The notes below the pieces were generated by a model. That model ran no database searches, was not told the DNA's origin, and saw only the letters and a program-made list of their open reading frames with translations. The position numbers and the translations under genes are program-made. Shown piece after piece: positions 11,773-22,520 of a stretch of DNA of 64,000 nt. The stretch's first letter is position 1. Every line of letters begins with the position of its first letter. The stretch comes from Sepiola atlantica (taxonomy: Eukaryota; Mollusca; Cephalopoda; Sepiida; Sepiolidae), in the NCBI GenBank assembly GCA_963556195.1, contig OY744531.1:110007622-110071621 (forward strand), in the 5' to 3' direction.

Positions 11773-12419
11773 ACTATAACCAAGAAAGCATCTTCACACA
11801 GTATAGACCTATTATTTTTATTAACATCGATGTTTAGTTTGCTCTCATATGCATGTATTATTTCTAAAATCGGTAGATTTAGTCGAAGAATGACATACGA
11901 AACTATTTCATATTTATGATAAAAACGTAACGAAAAAGAAGACCGCAAACTACAACAATGAAATCAAACCGACGATGCATCCTCATCGCTGTTCACGATT
12001 TCGTTTGTTAAGGGAGAAATGTGATTTGCTGTAAAAAAAATCTTAGCGACAATGATCTAATACTGAAGCATCGTGTACAGTCGCTGCTTCGTAATGTAAT
12101 AACCGCGTTTTAATATTTTTAGTTTCTTTTGAATCAATGACTGCCGGGAAAACACACAACTTGTAGCAACATTATTAAGTAGCCAACGGCGTTCGCGCTT
12201 TTTCCCAGGAAATCTAAATGGCTACAGATCTTTAATGGACGAAATAATACCGAAAATGTATCCAAACTATTTTCCCGCTTTCAAGCGCAGACCTTCTAAA
12301 AAAACAACAGATACTTATAAAGTTGCGTCCATTCAATAGGCGCGTTTAACGATGAAATTCTACTTTACATTTTAAATTTTACCATGACAGACATTGACGA
12401 CACGACTTATAAATGCGAG
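11773..12419. other. Unassigned AT-rich DNA
   Basis: No gene or mobile element recognised. Confidence 0.35.
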
Positions 12420-13320
12420 GCACATCTAAAACATATATTTCAAACTAAAGTGTTACATACCACCAAAAATTATATTTTAGACTTAAGCGTGATTAAACTA
12501 CGCAAATTCTATTTTAAACTCTAGAGTGACAAACTAATTGACGACCGGACAAATCCTCTCATTGCCTAGAGCATCTAAAAATATATATTTGAAACTTCAG
12601 CTTGACAGACCAACAAAATGCTATTTCAAACTTAAGCGTAACAGACTGAGAAAAATGTTATTTTAGACTTAAGCATGACAGACTAGTTAGCAGACGTACA
12701 AATCCGCTTATATAAATGCGTGGAGCATCTAAAAAAAATATTTTAAACTGAAGCGTGACAGACCAACGAAAATGTTATTTCAAATATTAGTGTAACAGAT
12801 TAACGAAAATTCTATTTCAAACTTAAACGTGATAGACCAAAGAAAATGCTATTTTAAACTTAAGTTTGGCAGACTGACAAAAATGCTATTTCAAACGGAA
12901 GCCTGATCGAACTCGAACATTTTATTTTATTGTCTGTATTGTTTAACAATACAGACCGACTTAATTGCTATTTATAACTTAAGCGTGATAGACCAGTAAA
13001 AACGATATTTTAAACTTGAGCGTGACAGACCAATGAAAATGCTATTTCAAATTTAAGCATAACAGACCGATAAAAATACTATTCCAAACTCAACCGCGAG
13101 AGACCGGTGAAAATGCGTTTTAATAATTAAGCATGACAAACAGAAAAAATGGTATTTCAATCCGAACGTGACAGAACAACATACTGTCCGACGGTCGACC
13201 ACAGCCTCTTATTAAGATGCATAGACGTATCTAAGAATGCTATTCCAATCTTCAAGCGTGACAGACTGATAAAATGTCATGTTATAATTAAGCTTGTAAA
13301 ACAGTGATAAGCATTTGGTT
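12420..13320. repeat. Diverged 37-bp tandem array, second block
   Basis: Same family as 5000-6245: repeated GTGACAGACCAA...AAATGCTATTTCAAACTTAAGC, here interrupted by short spacers such as TAAGATGCATAGACGTATCTAAGA. Confidence 0.85.
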
Positions 13321-13726
13321 TTCGCGCGTACTTAAAAAATGAGATTGTCTGATTGATGGGTGATTCATTTAATTTCAGTAAAGTAAATAAAATTCAGAGT
13401 TTATTAATTCTAAAATGAATTGTGCCCAAATCTATGTATGTTGTCCCGTCGATCAAAACAGTACAATTCTAAATCAATACATTTAAAAAAAAGTCTTATT
13501 GATGTGAAGAATATTTAGCTGATAATTATTTTTACGGGATGAAGACAGACAATATTTTTAAAAAATAATTAAATTGCTACAGTTTTAACTGTAGCAAAAG
13601 CAAAAAGACGAGACGGATTCGTTTTATTTATTTAAATAATATTTAGCTGAAAATGACATTTATTTTTACGTAAGAAAAAGATTATTTATTTCTTAATAGT
13701 ATTTACCCTAAAAGACATTTATTTTT

Positions 13727-13885
13727 TCGATCCTGACCCAGTTTTCGTGAGGTTCGACTCAGAAGCGTTCGGCTGTCCTACGCAAACGCCCGAGAGTTGA
13801 CGAACCGACTTGTACCAGACGACAATTTTGATACAGTGCTGCGTCCAATGATAAAAATGTTTTGCTTGTTTTGTTTTTTGTTCTT

Positions 13886-13921
<36 letters not shown>

Positions 13922-14338
13922 GGTTAGGGTTTAGTGTTAGGGTTAGGGTTTAGGGTTTAGGGTTAGGGTTATGATTAGGGTTTAGGGTTAGGGTTTAGGG
14001 TTAAAAATATTTATTTGATAACAGTAATTTCGCTCTGTTTTGCTTGTTTTATTTGTTTTGTTGTTTAAAAAATTTCTTGCAACTATAAGTAAAAGTTATA
14101 GGACGCCGCAACGTATCAAAAAAAAATGTATTTGATAAAAGTAACTTCGCTATGTTTTGCTTGTTTTTTTTTGTTGTTTCTTTTAGAAAATGTCTTGAAA
14201 ATATAACTTAAAATCACAGGACGCAGCACCGTATCAAAATTGTCGTCTGGTACCATTCGGCTCGTCAACACTCGGGCGTTTGCGTAGGACAGCCGAACGC
14301 TTCCGAGTCGAACCTCACGAAAACTGGGTCAGGATCGA
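13727..14338. mobile_element. TIR element enclosing telomeric repeats
   Basis: Inverted arms of about 120 bp (13727-13850 and 14219-14338) begin TCGATCCTGACCCAG and end in GCTGCGTCC. There is no transposase, so it is non-autonomous. The interior holds 118 bp of TTAGGG-type repeats followed by two diverged copies of a segment of about 110 bp (TATTTGATAA.AGTAA.TTCGCT). I could not fix a target-site duplication. The superfamily is unknown; the arm composition resembles the Merlin-like MITEs elsewhere in the window, but the termini differ. Confidence 0.8.
13886..14003 (+). repeat. Interstitial telomeric repeat (TTAGGG/TTTAGGG mixed)
   Basis: About 19 units of GGGTTA with scattered extra T's, inside the TIR element. 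TTAGGG is the usual animal telomere repeat. Its position inside the arms implies it moves with the element. Confidence 0.95.
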
Positions 14339-14889
14339 TATCAGTACCATCATTTCAAATGGAATATTATTATGCATATAAATAATACAGATTGATATAA
14401 ACGGCACCGTGGAATTTCCACGGGGTCAGCTAGTACTGTATAAAACTTAAATATGATTGATAGAGCGGCAGACAGTTATTTTTATATAGATGCTTTGGCG
14501 CAAAACAATGAGAAAATATTTTTCGAACTATTTTTTATTTTGTTTTAACATTTTTTTTTGTTTTATTTTCGTCATTGTAAACTATATTATACCAAAGCGA
14601 ACATCAGAATATTTCCTAAATGAATACACTGGACAAGTCTCCTAAAGGTCTGAGATCATTTGATATAAGAATTTCTATTTGCCTGTTTCAAAGATTTCTA
14701 CGAAATTCAAACACAATCTGAGCCATTAGAAAGTCTTCACATAACAATAAGAAAGTGCATTCTAAAGACTTCGGGAACTATCGATTTAGTATTGGTAAAA
14801 TACTATGGCACCAAAATCGTCTTCTGCTATTCACCGAGTAAAAGTAGAAGAAACACACATTAGTTAAACTCATCTTCATTATAATAATA

Positions 14890-15466
14890 ACTAGCGGAAC
14901 CCGTGTAAATTACACGAAATGATGTTTTCAATACGGGTCCTAATGTAACAAAGCACCCTCTATTTGTTAGTAAGTTACGCTTGCTTTATTATGAGCCACC
15001 CCCCCTTCTGGATAAGAGTGAAATAATTGTTTAAAATAGTAACTCGTGTACGATAGACACTGCGCATATCTACTAAAGAAGGTTGATATGCCATCCGTTC
15101 AAAAAAAAAAAATAATAATAATACTGGCCGATACCCTACTTTTTAAGCAGTCAACATAATTAAATAGACAATGCCATTAAAAACGGCAACATAAAAACAA
15201 AAAATAGTTTCAAGCAACACAAAAAAGTAGTTTTTAACCAGGTGATAAAAAAAATGTATTATTTCTTCCCCTTCCCCTCGAAATGTAGAATAAAAATCTT
15301 AGAGGTTGGTTGGGATCGAACTATAAACCAGTCAGGCCGAAGTAAAAATTCTACCTCGCTAACCAGTGCGCCAGAGGTAAATAATTTAGATGCGGCACGC
15401 ATGCGCAGAGCTTTTGCCGGAAGCGTGACACACGAACACACACGCTATCGTATTAATATATAGATG
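14890..15466. repeat. Dispersed repeat with tRNA-like segment
   Basis: Starts AACTAGCGGAACCCGTG and ends ATTAATATATAGATG, termini resembling a widespread invertebrate retroposon type. Similar heads occur at about 28822 and 50540 (TAGCAGGAAGACCCG, TAGTAGGAAGACCCG). On the minus strand at about 15300-15395 there is an A-box-like TGGTTAGCGAGG and a B-box-like AGTTCGATCCC, suggesting a tRNA-derived promoter. The 73-aa plus frame here is a shadow. Confidence 0.45.
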
Positions 15467-15469
15467 TTT

Positions 15470-16146
15470 CGGAAATATACGAGATATACATTTTTACAAA
15501 GGAAAAAGAAAGAAGAAAGAAGGAAGAGAAAAAGATTTATTTCATAAAAGAAAAATATTTATAGGACAACCGAAAGAAAAAGGGGAAAAAAGAAAACAAA
15601 TAGATAAGAAGAAAATAATAATAAAAGATAAGTAATTAATTATCCAAAGAACGAAAGACAAACAAAAAAATAGAGGAATTAATTAAGAAAGAATAAATTT
15701 AAAAAATGGTTAATTATTGATAAAAAGAAAAGAAAGAGAAGTAAAAAATAAAATAAAGTACGTATGCAATTTAAGAACCGCGTTTTCATCGGCACAGTCC
15801 GGCAGGTTACGTAAACCTCCGTAAACTGCCGGAAGGTGCCGAAACGCTTAGCCGACGAAAATTGCAGCAGCAGACAACTGGAAGAGCTTAGCCTTAGCCA
15901 ATGAAATTCGCAGCAGCCGATCATTGAAAAACGTGATGAAAATATTGAAGAGATCAAATTGACAGCTACATGCATGAATTTATGTGGAGACAGAAATTCA
16001 GAAACAATCTTTTCGTCTCAATATTAGAGCACATTGCTGATGTGTACCCTGTCGAGCAGCGTCCTTCCACTTCCTTTAAACCTTCTTCTTCTATGTTTCC
16101 ATCGTCTGTGCTTAAGTCTACAGAAAATTTGATAAATAAAAACACT
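15470..16146. other. Purine-rich tract and MITE-like fragment
   Basis: 15490-15760 is A/G-rich low complexity. About 15775-15930 is GC-richer and holds the hairpin TCCGGCAGGTTACG...CTGCCGGA, like the arms of the TIR elements elsewhere but without a partner. There is no gene. Confidence 0.4.
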
Positions 16147-16285
16147 ATCTAACACTAACCCTAACCTAAGCTTAAAATAAACATTACCTAACCCTAACTT
16201 GACCCTGAAATAAACAGTGCTTAACCATAACCTACCCTAAAAGAAACAGTACCTAAACCTAACTTAATCTTAACCTAGTCGATAG
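16147..16285 (-). repeat. Degenerate telomere-like block (CCTAAC)n
   Basis: Repeated CTAACCCTAACC-type words separated by AAAATAAACA spacers. Probably a decayed telomeric or telomere-like microsatellite. Confidence 0.75.
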
Positions 16286-16514
16286 GGTCGAAAAAAACCC
16301 ACCGTTTTGAGAAATATCTTTGAATTTATCTGTCCATTTTTTTTAACTAGTACATAGTCAATTTCTTTTCTTAATTGATTTTAACATATAATGTTTGATA
16401 GTGCGTGCGATACCTTGTCCTCATCAACCGTCAACCATGTGTTGCAAAGGTTTCGGTAGATAAACCGGCACTGCAAATCATGACATCGCCAACAGCTTTT
16501 TTTTTAAACATAGT

Positions 16515-17035
16515 TCACCCCAAACAAGGCAGGACGCCACTGTAGACGTAAGGGGCTACTGAGAAAAAAGGGAGACGGTTTGTGGGGTTAACCTGAATTA
16601 GGAGCTCCACAGCGAGATGTCTGTTTACATTAGTTTTAAATTTCTGCATGTCAGTACCGTCGGGAAAACAGGGGGCAGGGAGGGAGTTCCACAGGCCAGC
16701 AGCATGAGGAAAGAAGCTATTGGAGTAGAGAGCTCTCCGGCATCTGGGGACTTCCACAGTGAATGGATGGGATTTAGCTGATTGTCGAGTTGGTCTAGTG
16801 AATTTACGTCGAGGGGGCACCAGAGTAGCCAGTTCATCGGAGCATAATCCATTGAAGTATTTGTAAAACAAGCACAAGGATGCTACATTGCGGCGATAGG
16901 ACAGGGGCTAGAGCTTGGTTGACAGTGAAGGACCTATTAGGTTGGCGATTCTGTTTTGGACCTTGTCAACGAGGGAGAGACTAGTAGATGATGCACCAGC
17001 CCAGATGTGGCAACAATACTCTATGCAGAGCATAA
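16515..17035 (-). pseudogene. LINE reverse transcriptase C-terminal region (family L1), best copy
   Basis: Minus-strand frame reads EYCCHIWAGASS..LVDKVQNRIANLIG, then one TAG stop, then RRNVASLCLFYKYFNGLCSD, PPRRKFTRPTRQSAKSHPFT, GLWNSLPAPCFPDGTDMQKF and NVNRHL. This is the thumb/C-terminal part of a non-LTR retrotransposon polymerase (Jockey/CR1 group), without endonuclease or catalytic palm. The 3' UTR ends GGGTGAACTATGTTTAAAA. It is 5'-truncated and carries one nonsense codon. Confidence 0.85.
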
Positions 17036-17439
17036 CAAACAACGTATGTGATTTTTTTTATAATTCCATGTCTTATTGGAACCCGTTTAGTTGCGTTACG
17101 CGTCAAAACGATAGCAGCTTGAAGTTATAAACACGGGATATGGTATTCTGTCACAAGTTTGTTAGCGTTGTGCCACTAATTCTTGACGTGCTTAGACTTC
17201 CTCGAAGGTGCTGTCGCTAGGTAATGGGCTGCTAAACATTGTGAGTGTAATCTTGATTCATAAGTCGAATTAGCTTCTTCAATAGGAAAATTAGGCTGTT
17301 CGTAAACCTCAAAAAGCCATTATATTTTCGGTCGCAATTACACGTTGTAGCTGGGTACAAGTCTAATTCGTTTTCATTTAAAGCTACCTGCCAAAATTAT
17401 ATCCATTTATATAAAATTAGCTATGAGTATGGTTTATAT

Positions 17440-18340
17440 ATTTCTAGGTATAGGATTCACTCCTAAACTACCGTTATGAATCACGGATCATTATGAATTT
17501 TGGAACGCAGCTTCTAAGCTTAGGGGTGCGTAATGAGGGTTATATTTAGTTTAATTAAATTTAATTTAATGCAAAGGGGTCAGAAAGCGAGTAGAAGCCC
17601 TTCATGAAAAGTCAGATAACTTCGATTCTTTAAAAATTTTATTAATACATATACATAAATATGTCCCAATTTTCAGTTTTATTTAGTATTTTAAAAAGTT
17701 TTAGGAGGGGTGATTTAGACACAACTTCTCATTTGAAAAGTCAAATATTTCAGATTTGCATTAAATTTGATCAATTAAGAAAGTTTCCCTTAATTTCAAT
17801 TTCTTCTGAAGACTCCTTACGCTTAAGTTTTAAATCTAAAACTATTTCTAGAATCAAAATCGTGTAATGGATTTTGATAAAAATTGGAATACGGATTCTA
17901 GACACAAGGTTTAGTAGCAGTATACGGATTCTAGCCATAAGGTTTAGTAGCAGTATATATTTATTGGAATACGGATTCTAGACATAAGGTTTAGTAGCAG
18001 TATATATTTATTGGAATACGGATTCTAGACATAAGGTTTAGTAGCAGTATATATTTATTGGAATACGGATTCTAGACATAAGGTTTGGTAGCAGTATATA
18101 TTTATTGGAATACGGATTCTAGACATAAGGTTTAGTAGCAGTATATATTTATTGGAATACGGATTCTAGACATAAGGTTTGGTAGTAGTATATATTTATT
18201 AGAATACGGATTCTAGACATAAGGTTTAGTAGCAGTATATATTTATGTTTATTCAGATACGGTGAGATAAGATTGGTGCAAAATTGTTCTGTTCGGAGAA
18301 TAAATGTTACCCGTTTGAGGACGGGTATCCTTCTAAAATC
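17440..18340 (+). repeat. Dispersed repeat R1, copy 2
   Basis: Aligns with 56075-56995 from AGGATTCACTCCTAAA through TATATTTAGTTTAATT to the terminal GTTACCCGT..AGGACGGGTAT. An internal 47-bp tandem expansion (next entry) is specific to this copy. Confidence 0.75.
17876..18246. repeat. 47-bp tandem repeat
   Basis: About seven copies of GGAATACGGATTCTAGACAT / AAGGTTTAGTAGCAGTATAT / ATTTATT with few changes, expanded from a single R1 segment. Confidence 0.95.
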
Positions 18341-18843
18341 TTATAACAATATCAAACGCCTTTCAAAAGGATGTTCAGCTAAATGATTGATTGTTAAAAA
18401 CAGAATATTATTTCGTAACTGAACGGCATTGTCGTTATTTGTTGTATAACTAAGCGATTCTCTACCCGCGTGTTGACTGCAATGAGTTGTAAAATAAATA
18501 TCGATCAGTAAAACGATATCTAACCGTATTGTGGCAACACTATCTTTCTTATTCCGTTATTCGAGAATCATATCTTATTCCGTTATTCGAGAATCATACG
18601 TGCAGAAACACAAGATGGGATTTTCGTAAATGCTTACGTTCAGATATTTGAATAAATGGGGAAAAAAATGGAATTTTTTTTTTCCTTTTTTGAAAATCAT
18701 TGAATGCACGAGAATATCTGACGGAAAAATCATGTCGAAAATAGTTATTCGAGAAAGATTATCAACAAACGGACATCCGTCTTTTGGAAAGGTTATATGG
18801 CTTCTCCCTTACTCACAATATCCAATAGACCTACCTCTCCTAT

Positions 18844-18877
18844 TCTCTCTCTCTCTCGAGAGAGAGAGAGAGCGTGC

Positions 18878-18923
<46 letters not shown>
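18844..18923. repeat. (CT)n(GA)n palindrome plus (TA)n
   Basis: CT repeats meet GA repeats at a TCGA centre (18844-18872), followed by pure TA (18880-18923). Confidence 0.95.
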
Positions 18924-18926
<3 letters not shown>

Positions 18927-18927
18927 T

Positions 18928-19180
18928 GAATGCTTTTATTCAAACATAGACAAGGTCTGCTACACTGGCATGTCGATGTTATCGATCTACAGCTCACAAG
19001 AGCTGAGGTCTCATCAGGCAGATAATTTTTTATGATCCAACCTGGTCGCTGAATTCCAGCGACCAGGTTGGATCATAAAAAATTATCTGCCTGATGAGAC
19101 CTCAGCTCTTGAGAGCTGTAGATCGATAACATCGACATGCCAGTGTAGCAGACCTTGTACATGTTTGAATAAAAGCATTC
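18928..19180. repeat. 253-bp near-perfect palindrome of two PLE-type tails
   Basis: Arms of about 123 bp meet at GCTGAATTCCAGC near 19053. Each arm is one copy of tail family F with a hammerhead-like core, pointing outward. The strand could fold into a long hairpin. Both ends continue into, or lie next to, (TA)n tracts. Confidence 0.9.
18956..19022 (-). ncRNA. Hammerhead-like motif (family F, minus copy)
   Basis: Minus strand: stem I TCTGC/GCAGA, CTGATGA (19011-19017), and a long stem II containing the hairpin CAGCTC/GAGCTG-type. GATAAC replaces GAAAC, and UA precedes the stem I 3' strand. The changed GAAA makes activity doubtful. Confidence 0.5.
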
Positions 19181-19275
19181 GCAATACAGCTCTATATTTT
19201 TATTGAGCACTCTTTTATAAGCCCGGTTTGATTCCCTTTGGATTTCTACCCTGTGGATTTTTACCATACCTGGAT

Positions 19276-19278
<3 letters not shown>
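19086..19278 (+). ncRNA. Hammerhead-like motif and 3' tail (family F, plus copy)
   Basis: Stem I is TCTGC (19086-19090) with GCAGA (19148-19152). CTGATGA is at 19091-19097, stem II is GACCT + CAGCTC/GAGCTG + AGATC, GATAAC is at 19125-19130, and UA at 19146-19147. The tail then holds GAATAAAAGC, AGCTCTA and ATTGAGCACT before (TA)n, a motif shared with families A and D. Confidence 0.55.

Positions 19279-19365
<87 letters not shown>
19279..19365. repeat. (TA)n microsatellite
   Basis: About 87 bp of pure TA between two PLE-type tails. Confidence 0.95.
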
Positions 19366-19560
19366 TAAGTTATGAACATATATGGCATTAAACATCACAG
19401 AGGCGTCTGCGTTTCATCCCGGTAGGGAATGGTCAGGCTAAAATGTTTAGCTTAATTGCCATAAACATATTTTCATAACTTACTACCTAGCTCTACTCAC
19501 GTATTGAGCACTGTTGAATAAATACTGAAAATCGATACATAAAAGATTATATCTCATAAA
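19366..19560. mobile_element. Short PLE tail pair (family D), inverted
   Basis: 19366-19440 on the minus strand carries a degenerate hammerhead: CTGACCA at 19430-19436, GAAA at 19412-19415 and a 6-bp helix III around loop CGCC, with the UH site reading AT. 19441-19560 on the plus strand is the matching tail with ACCTAGCTCTACT and TATTGAGCACTGTT. The ends TAAGTTATGAA and TTCATAACTTA are inverted repeats. Confidence 0.65.
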
Positions 19561-19669
19561 ATTCAATGTTGTCAGATCATCAGCTCGGTTGACAAAAGCC
19601 ATACTAGCGTTTCGTCGTCTAGAGCAGCTATTGCGGCTTCGCCGTTGGGTGGTCGGTGTTTTAGACACG

Positions 19670-20275
19670 ACTCGATTATGTGGTCGACCGTCTGTTCAGG
19701 GTGACCACAGTCGAAAAAAGCCAAGTCTTTGAGTCCTCATTCTATCATGGTCGCGGCGAAACAACCGATACTTGTCATGAGGCGGTTAAGCACTGCCGAT
19801 GAGGGAGATTCATGCCCGGTAGTTCCTCCTGCTCCTCCACGAATCTGTGCAGCCTTGATTGATCTACTGCCTGCCATTCTCCATCCAGCGACGTTTGAGC
19901 CAGATTCGTTTTGTGATGTCACCGGGTGTTAAGAGCAGGAGCTAGTGGGAATGCTCCGCGAATAGACGTCGTGACTTCAGGCGAGATCGTGTAACAAACT
20001 TGTGTAAAAGGTTGTCCTCATCGATGGTGGCTTTTTGTGACAGTGCAAGAGCAGCTGCTTCACGGCGCAGGGTTGGTGGTGGGATGCCGGCGAGTATCGA
20101 TAGTTGGTTGACCCGCGTGGCGCGCAGGCAACCAGAGACTGTGTGTAAGGCGGTGTTGGTCCTTATGTCTAGCGTATGGGAGCTCCCGCACCAGGCTGGG
20201 GAGCAGTACTCGGTGGCGGATAAGACCAATGGCTGGGTGGATATGTACAATTTTCTGCAGATTAATCACTGCTGC
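19670..20275 (-). pseudogene. LINE reverse transcriptase C-terminal region (family L2)
   Basis: Minus strand. The first frame contains LSATEYCSPAWCGSSHT, LHTVSGCLRATRV and LSILAGIPPPTLRREAAALA. After a frameshift near 19930 it continues with GWRMAGSRSIKAAQIRGG, GCFAATMIE, a stop, GLKDLAFFDCGHPEQTVDHI. This is the classical end of a Jockey/RTE-type LINE polymerase (TGCLRPTP-like block, CDCG-type C-terminal motif). It is a different family from L1, and is 5'-truncated and dead. Confidence 0.85.
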
Positions 20276-20411
20276 ATATTAATCACTTAATAAGACAATC
20301 AAAGTAGTAGCGAGCAAAAAAACAAAAAACGCAGCAATCACCATTAACAAAGAATTACATAAAAAAATATCTTAAATATTTAGGTGATAAAAATCGTACA
20401 TATTTCTAAAC

Positions 20412-20520
20412 AGAGCGTCTTGGTAAAACGCTGGACTATAGACATCAATGTCGAAGGTTCGATCTCTGTCTAAGTTAGCTATGCTGATGACGGCTGTGAG
20501 CCAGAAACACGTGTCCATGG
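20412..20520 (+). ncRNA. tRNA-derived SINE with hammerhead ribozyme
   Basis: 20412-20472 is tRNA-like: A-box-like CTTGGTAAAACG (20419-20430), B-box GGTTCGATCTC (20456-20466), and acceptor-type ends CAGAG/CTCTG. The hammerhead follows at once: stem I CTATG (20479-20483) with CATGG (20516-20520, one G-U), CTGATGA 20484-20490, stem II GGCT/AGCC around GTG, GAAA 20504-20507, palindromic helix III CACGTG, UC 20514-20515. The only flaw is a C-A pair at 10.1/11.1. It is the same arrangement as 58462-58609. Confidence 0.75.
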
Positions 20521-20718
20521 ATTACTTTTATGTATGTATGAATTTTTTTAAAAATATATATATTAACGAAAAATACGTTCTATAAAGTTAAGGGCGACTA
20601 ATAATGCATTTTTTGCATCTTAATCACTTAGGAAGTGAAACAATCGAAATAGTAGTAAGCAAAAAACAACGAACGCAGAAATCACCAATAAAAAATAATT
20701 ACATAAAAAATACCTTAT

Positions 20719-20722
<4 letters not shown>

Positions 20723-20767
<45 letters not shown>
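20723..20767. repeat. (TA)n microsatellite
   Basis: Pure TA, abutting the 3' end of the PLE copy on the minus strand. Confidence 0.95.
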
Positions 20768-20770
<3 letters not shown>

Positions 20771-21158
20771 AGCAATGAAAATATATATGGCAATCAAGCT
20801 ACACAGAGGCTCCCGTGTTTCATCCCCGGGGGGAATCGTCAGGCTAAATGCATGGAGTTATTTTTATCAGGTGTTTTTATATACGTGGCTTGCTAGTTAA
20901 CCAATCAGATTCTTTGTTGTTCCCTCAGCCAATCGTTGGGCTTCCATCGAACAAAGGCATTGTTGGTGACGCTCCTATGTTTGTTAACAATGGATTTTCC
21001 TATATCCTGTTTCCTTTGTTTTGTCAATACAGTGGGCGAGTTTATTTTAACACGTGTTTTCTTGTATTTCTATTTTGGGTTTTAAATTTTAACTAATTCA
21101 GTTTTTTATTAATTAATTTATTTATTTTTATTTATTTATTTATTTTATTTATTATATA
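20768..21158 (-). mobile_element. PLE 3' UTR and tail (family D, copy 2)
   Basis: On the minus strand this continues from the endonuclease end through an A/T-rich UTR, a GATTGGCT...CTGATTGGTTAACTAGC segment and TATATAAAAACACC to the hammerhead-like motif and CATTGCTTACT before (TA)n. The 40085-40370 copy shares every block. Confidence 0.75.
20797..20845 (-). ncRNA. Hammerhead-like ribozyme (family D, copy 2)
   Basis: Minus strand: stem I AGC (20845-20843) with GCT (20799-20797), core CTGACGA (20842-20836) fitting CUGANGA, stem II TCCC/GGGA, GAAA (20821-20818), helix III of 6 bp with loop AGCC (20817-20802), and UA at 20801-20800. There is a T-T mismatch at 10.1/11.1. All core bases except that pair are in place. 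Confidence 0.65.
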
Positions 21159-21350
21159 TCATCCTAAGGTAAATTTATTTCTGTGTAAACAGCTGTTTGC
21201 TATTTCACTTCTAGAGTTTAATAGGTTTCCGGGATCTTTAAAATTTAGGATTGCGTATTTTTCATTCAGGCATAATCTACACGGGTCGTCTAAGTTTCTA
21301 CATGTACTGGCCTGTCTTACTATTTTCCATTCAATTATTGGTGAGTGTCT
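21159..21350 (-). pseudogene. PLE GIY-YIG endonuclease C-terminus
   Basis: Minus-strand frame SPIIEWKIVRQASTCRNLDD, PCRLCLNEKYAILNF and LLNSRSEIANSCLHRNKF, then the stop. EWKIV, the CRLCLxEK Cys pair and RSE..xxC.H.NKF are the conserved end of the Penelope endonuclease. The catalytic GIY-YIG part is absent. The fragment is cut at 21352, where an oppositely oriented PLE tail begins. Confidence 0.85.
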
Positions 21351-21352
21351 GG

Positions 21353-21500
21353 AGCCTCTGTGTAGCTTGATTGCCATATATATTTTCATTGCTTACTACC
21401 TAGCTCTACTTACGTATCGAGCACTGTTGAAGTAAATACTGAAAACTGACACATAAAAAATTATATCTCCTTATAATATTTTATGTGGATACATGAAGTA

Positions 21501-21503
<3 letters not shown>
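21353..21503 (+). mobile_element. Inverted PLE tail (family D) capping the endonuclease fragment
   Basis: GGAGCCTCTGTGTAGCTTGA to CATTGCTTACT is the reverse complement of 20768-20813. Then come ACCTAGCTCTACTTACGTAT, CGAGCACTGTT and ATTATATCTCCTTATAA before (TA)n. Such inverted partial tails at a 5' end are typical of Penelope insertions. Confidence 0.75.

Positions 21504-21546
<43 letters not shown>
21504..21546. repeat. (TA)n microsatellite
   Basis: Pure TA after the tail above. From 21547 to 22290 I see no gene. Confidence 0.95.
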
Positions 21547-21548
<2 letters not shown>

Positions 21549-22289
21549 GATTATTTTAAAATATCCATATCGATATACATATATGTTTCCTCTTAATCCA
21601 GAATCATTAACTTGTGGTTGTACTACTTCAATCAAACGGAAATAACACTTACCAACGTAAGTACCAAGGAATCGCTTTTCCAGTTGAAATATAAGCCACG
21701 AACTTCTACACTCCATGGTTGAGTACTTCAGCTAGTTTGTCATTAAACGAACTATAATTGGTTATGACTTTACACGCAACGATTCGCGCCTTCTTTACAA
21801 TTACAACTCTTAACATCGCAGCAGGTTAATTTTTAACTAAACGCACCTCCAGCATTCGCGCGTAAATAAAAGAAAAAGAAATTAAAAATTGGTTTGCAGG
21901 AAGTGGAATATCTCCGAGCAGAATTCGCCGAACAAAAGCATTTTCTGAACGAACAGAATGGAATGTTGAATGGCATAGAAATGTTTTCTTCATATTTATT
22001 TAATATGTTTTGTTTGGTTGCGTGTTTTTTTAGATGTTATTATTATGTAGTCGCGCTTGGTTTAGCTTCCCGAAAATTGGCAAACGTTATGCATTTAATT
22101 TTATTCTACATTCATTTGTGTGCCTGTTTTCATAATTAACTGGAATCATAACCATTCATTGTTTGATCATTTTCGCGTTGATGATTTTATTTCTATGAGC
22201 GAAGCCAACAGGTACTAACGAAACTATTGTTCTTCCAACTTAAAATACGCTAATATCGAATGGTCTTGTGGCAAAAAAATCAGTTCCAA

Positions 22290-22520
22290 ATGTAAACCGG
22301 TGAATTGTACCCCTTCAACGAAAATACCTCGACCCAGCCGATTAGCAGCAAAATCCCACCCCTTCACTGTAGAGGTTCATCGATTCTAGAAGGTCTGATA
22401 GTTTCTTTCCTCGGGCCGCTTATCATTGGAATTACTTTCCTGCTGACTGTTTCTAACAACATGCAGAACTTTAAATGTAATGTGAACAAACATTTTGTTG
22501 CCCGATTTCTCACTCAGGCT
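22290..22520 (+). pseudogene. LINE 3' end (family L1), highly degenerate
   Basis: Contains AAAATCCCACCCCTTCACTG (SHPFTVEV block), then a frameshifted LSLELLSC-type block and AACATGCAGAACTTTAAATG (MQNFKxNVNKHF). It is recognisable only by comparison with the other L1 copies. Confidence 0.6.
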
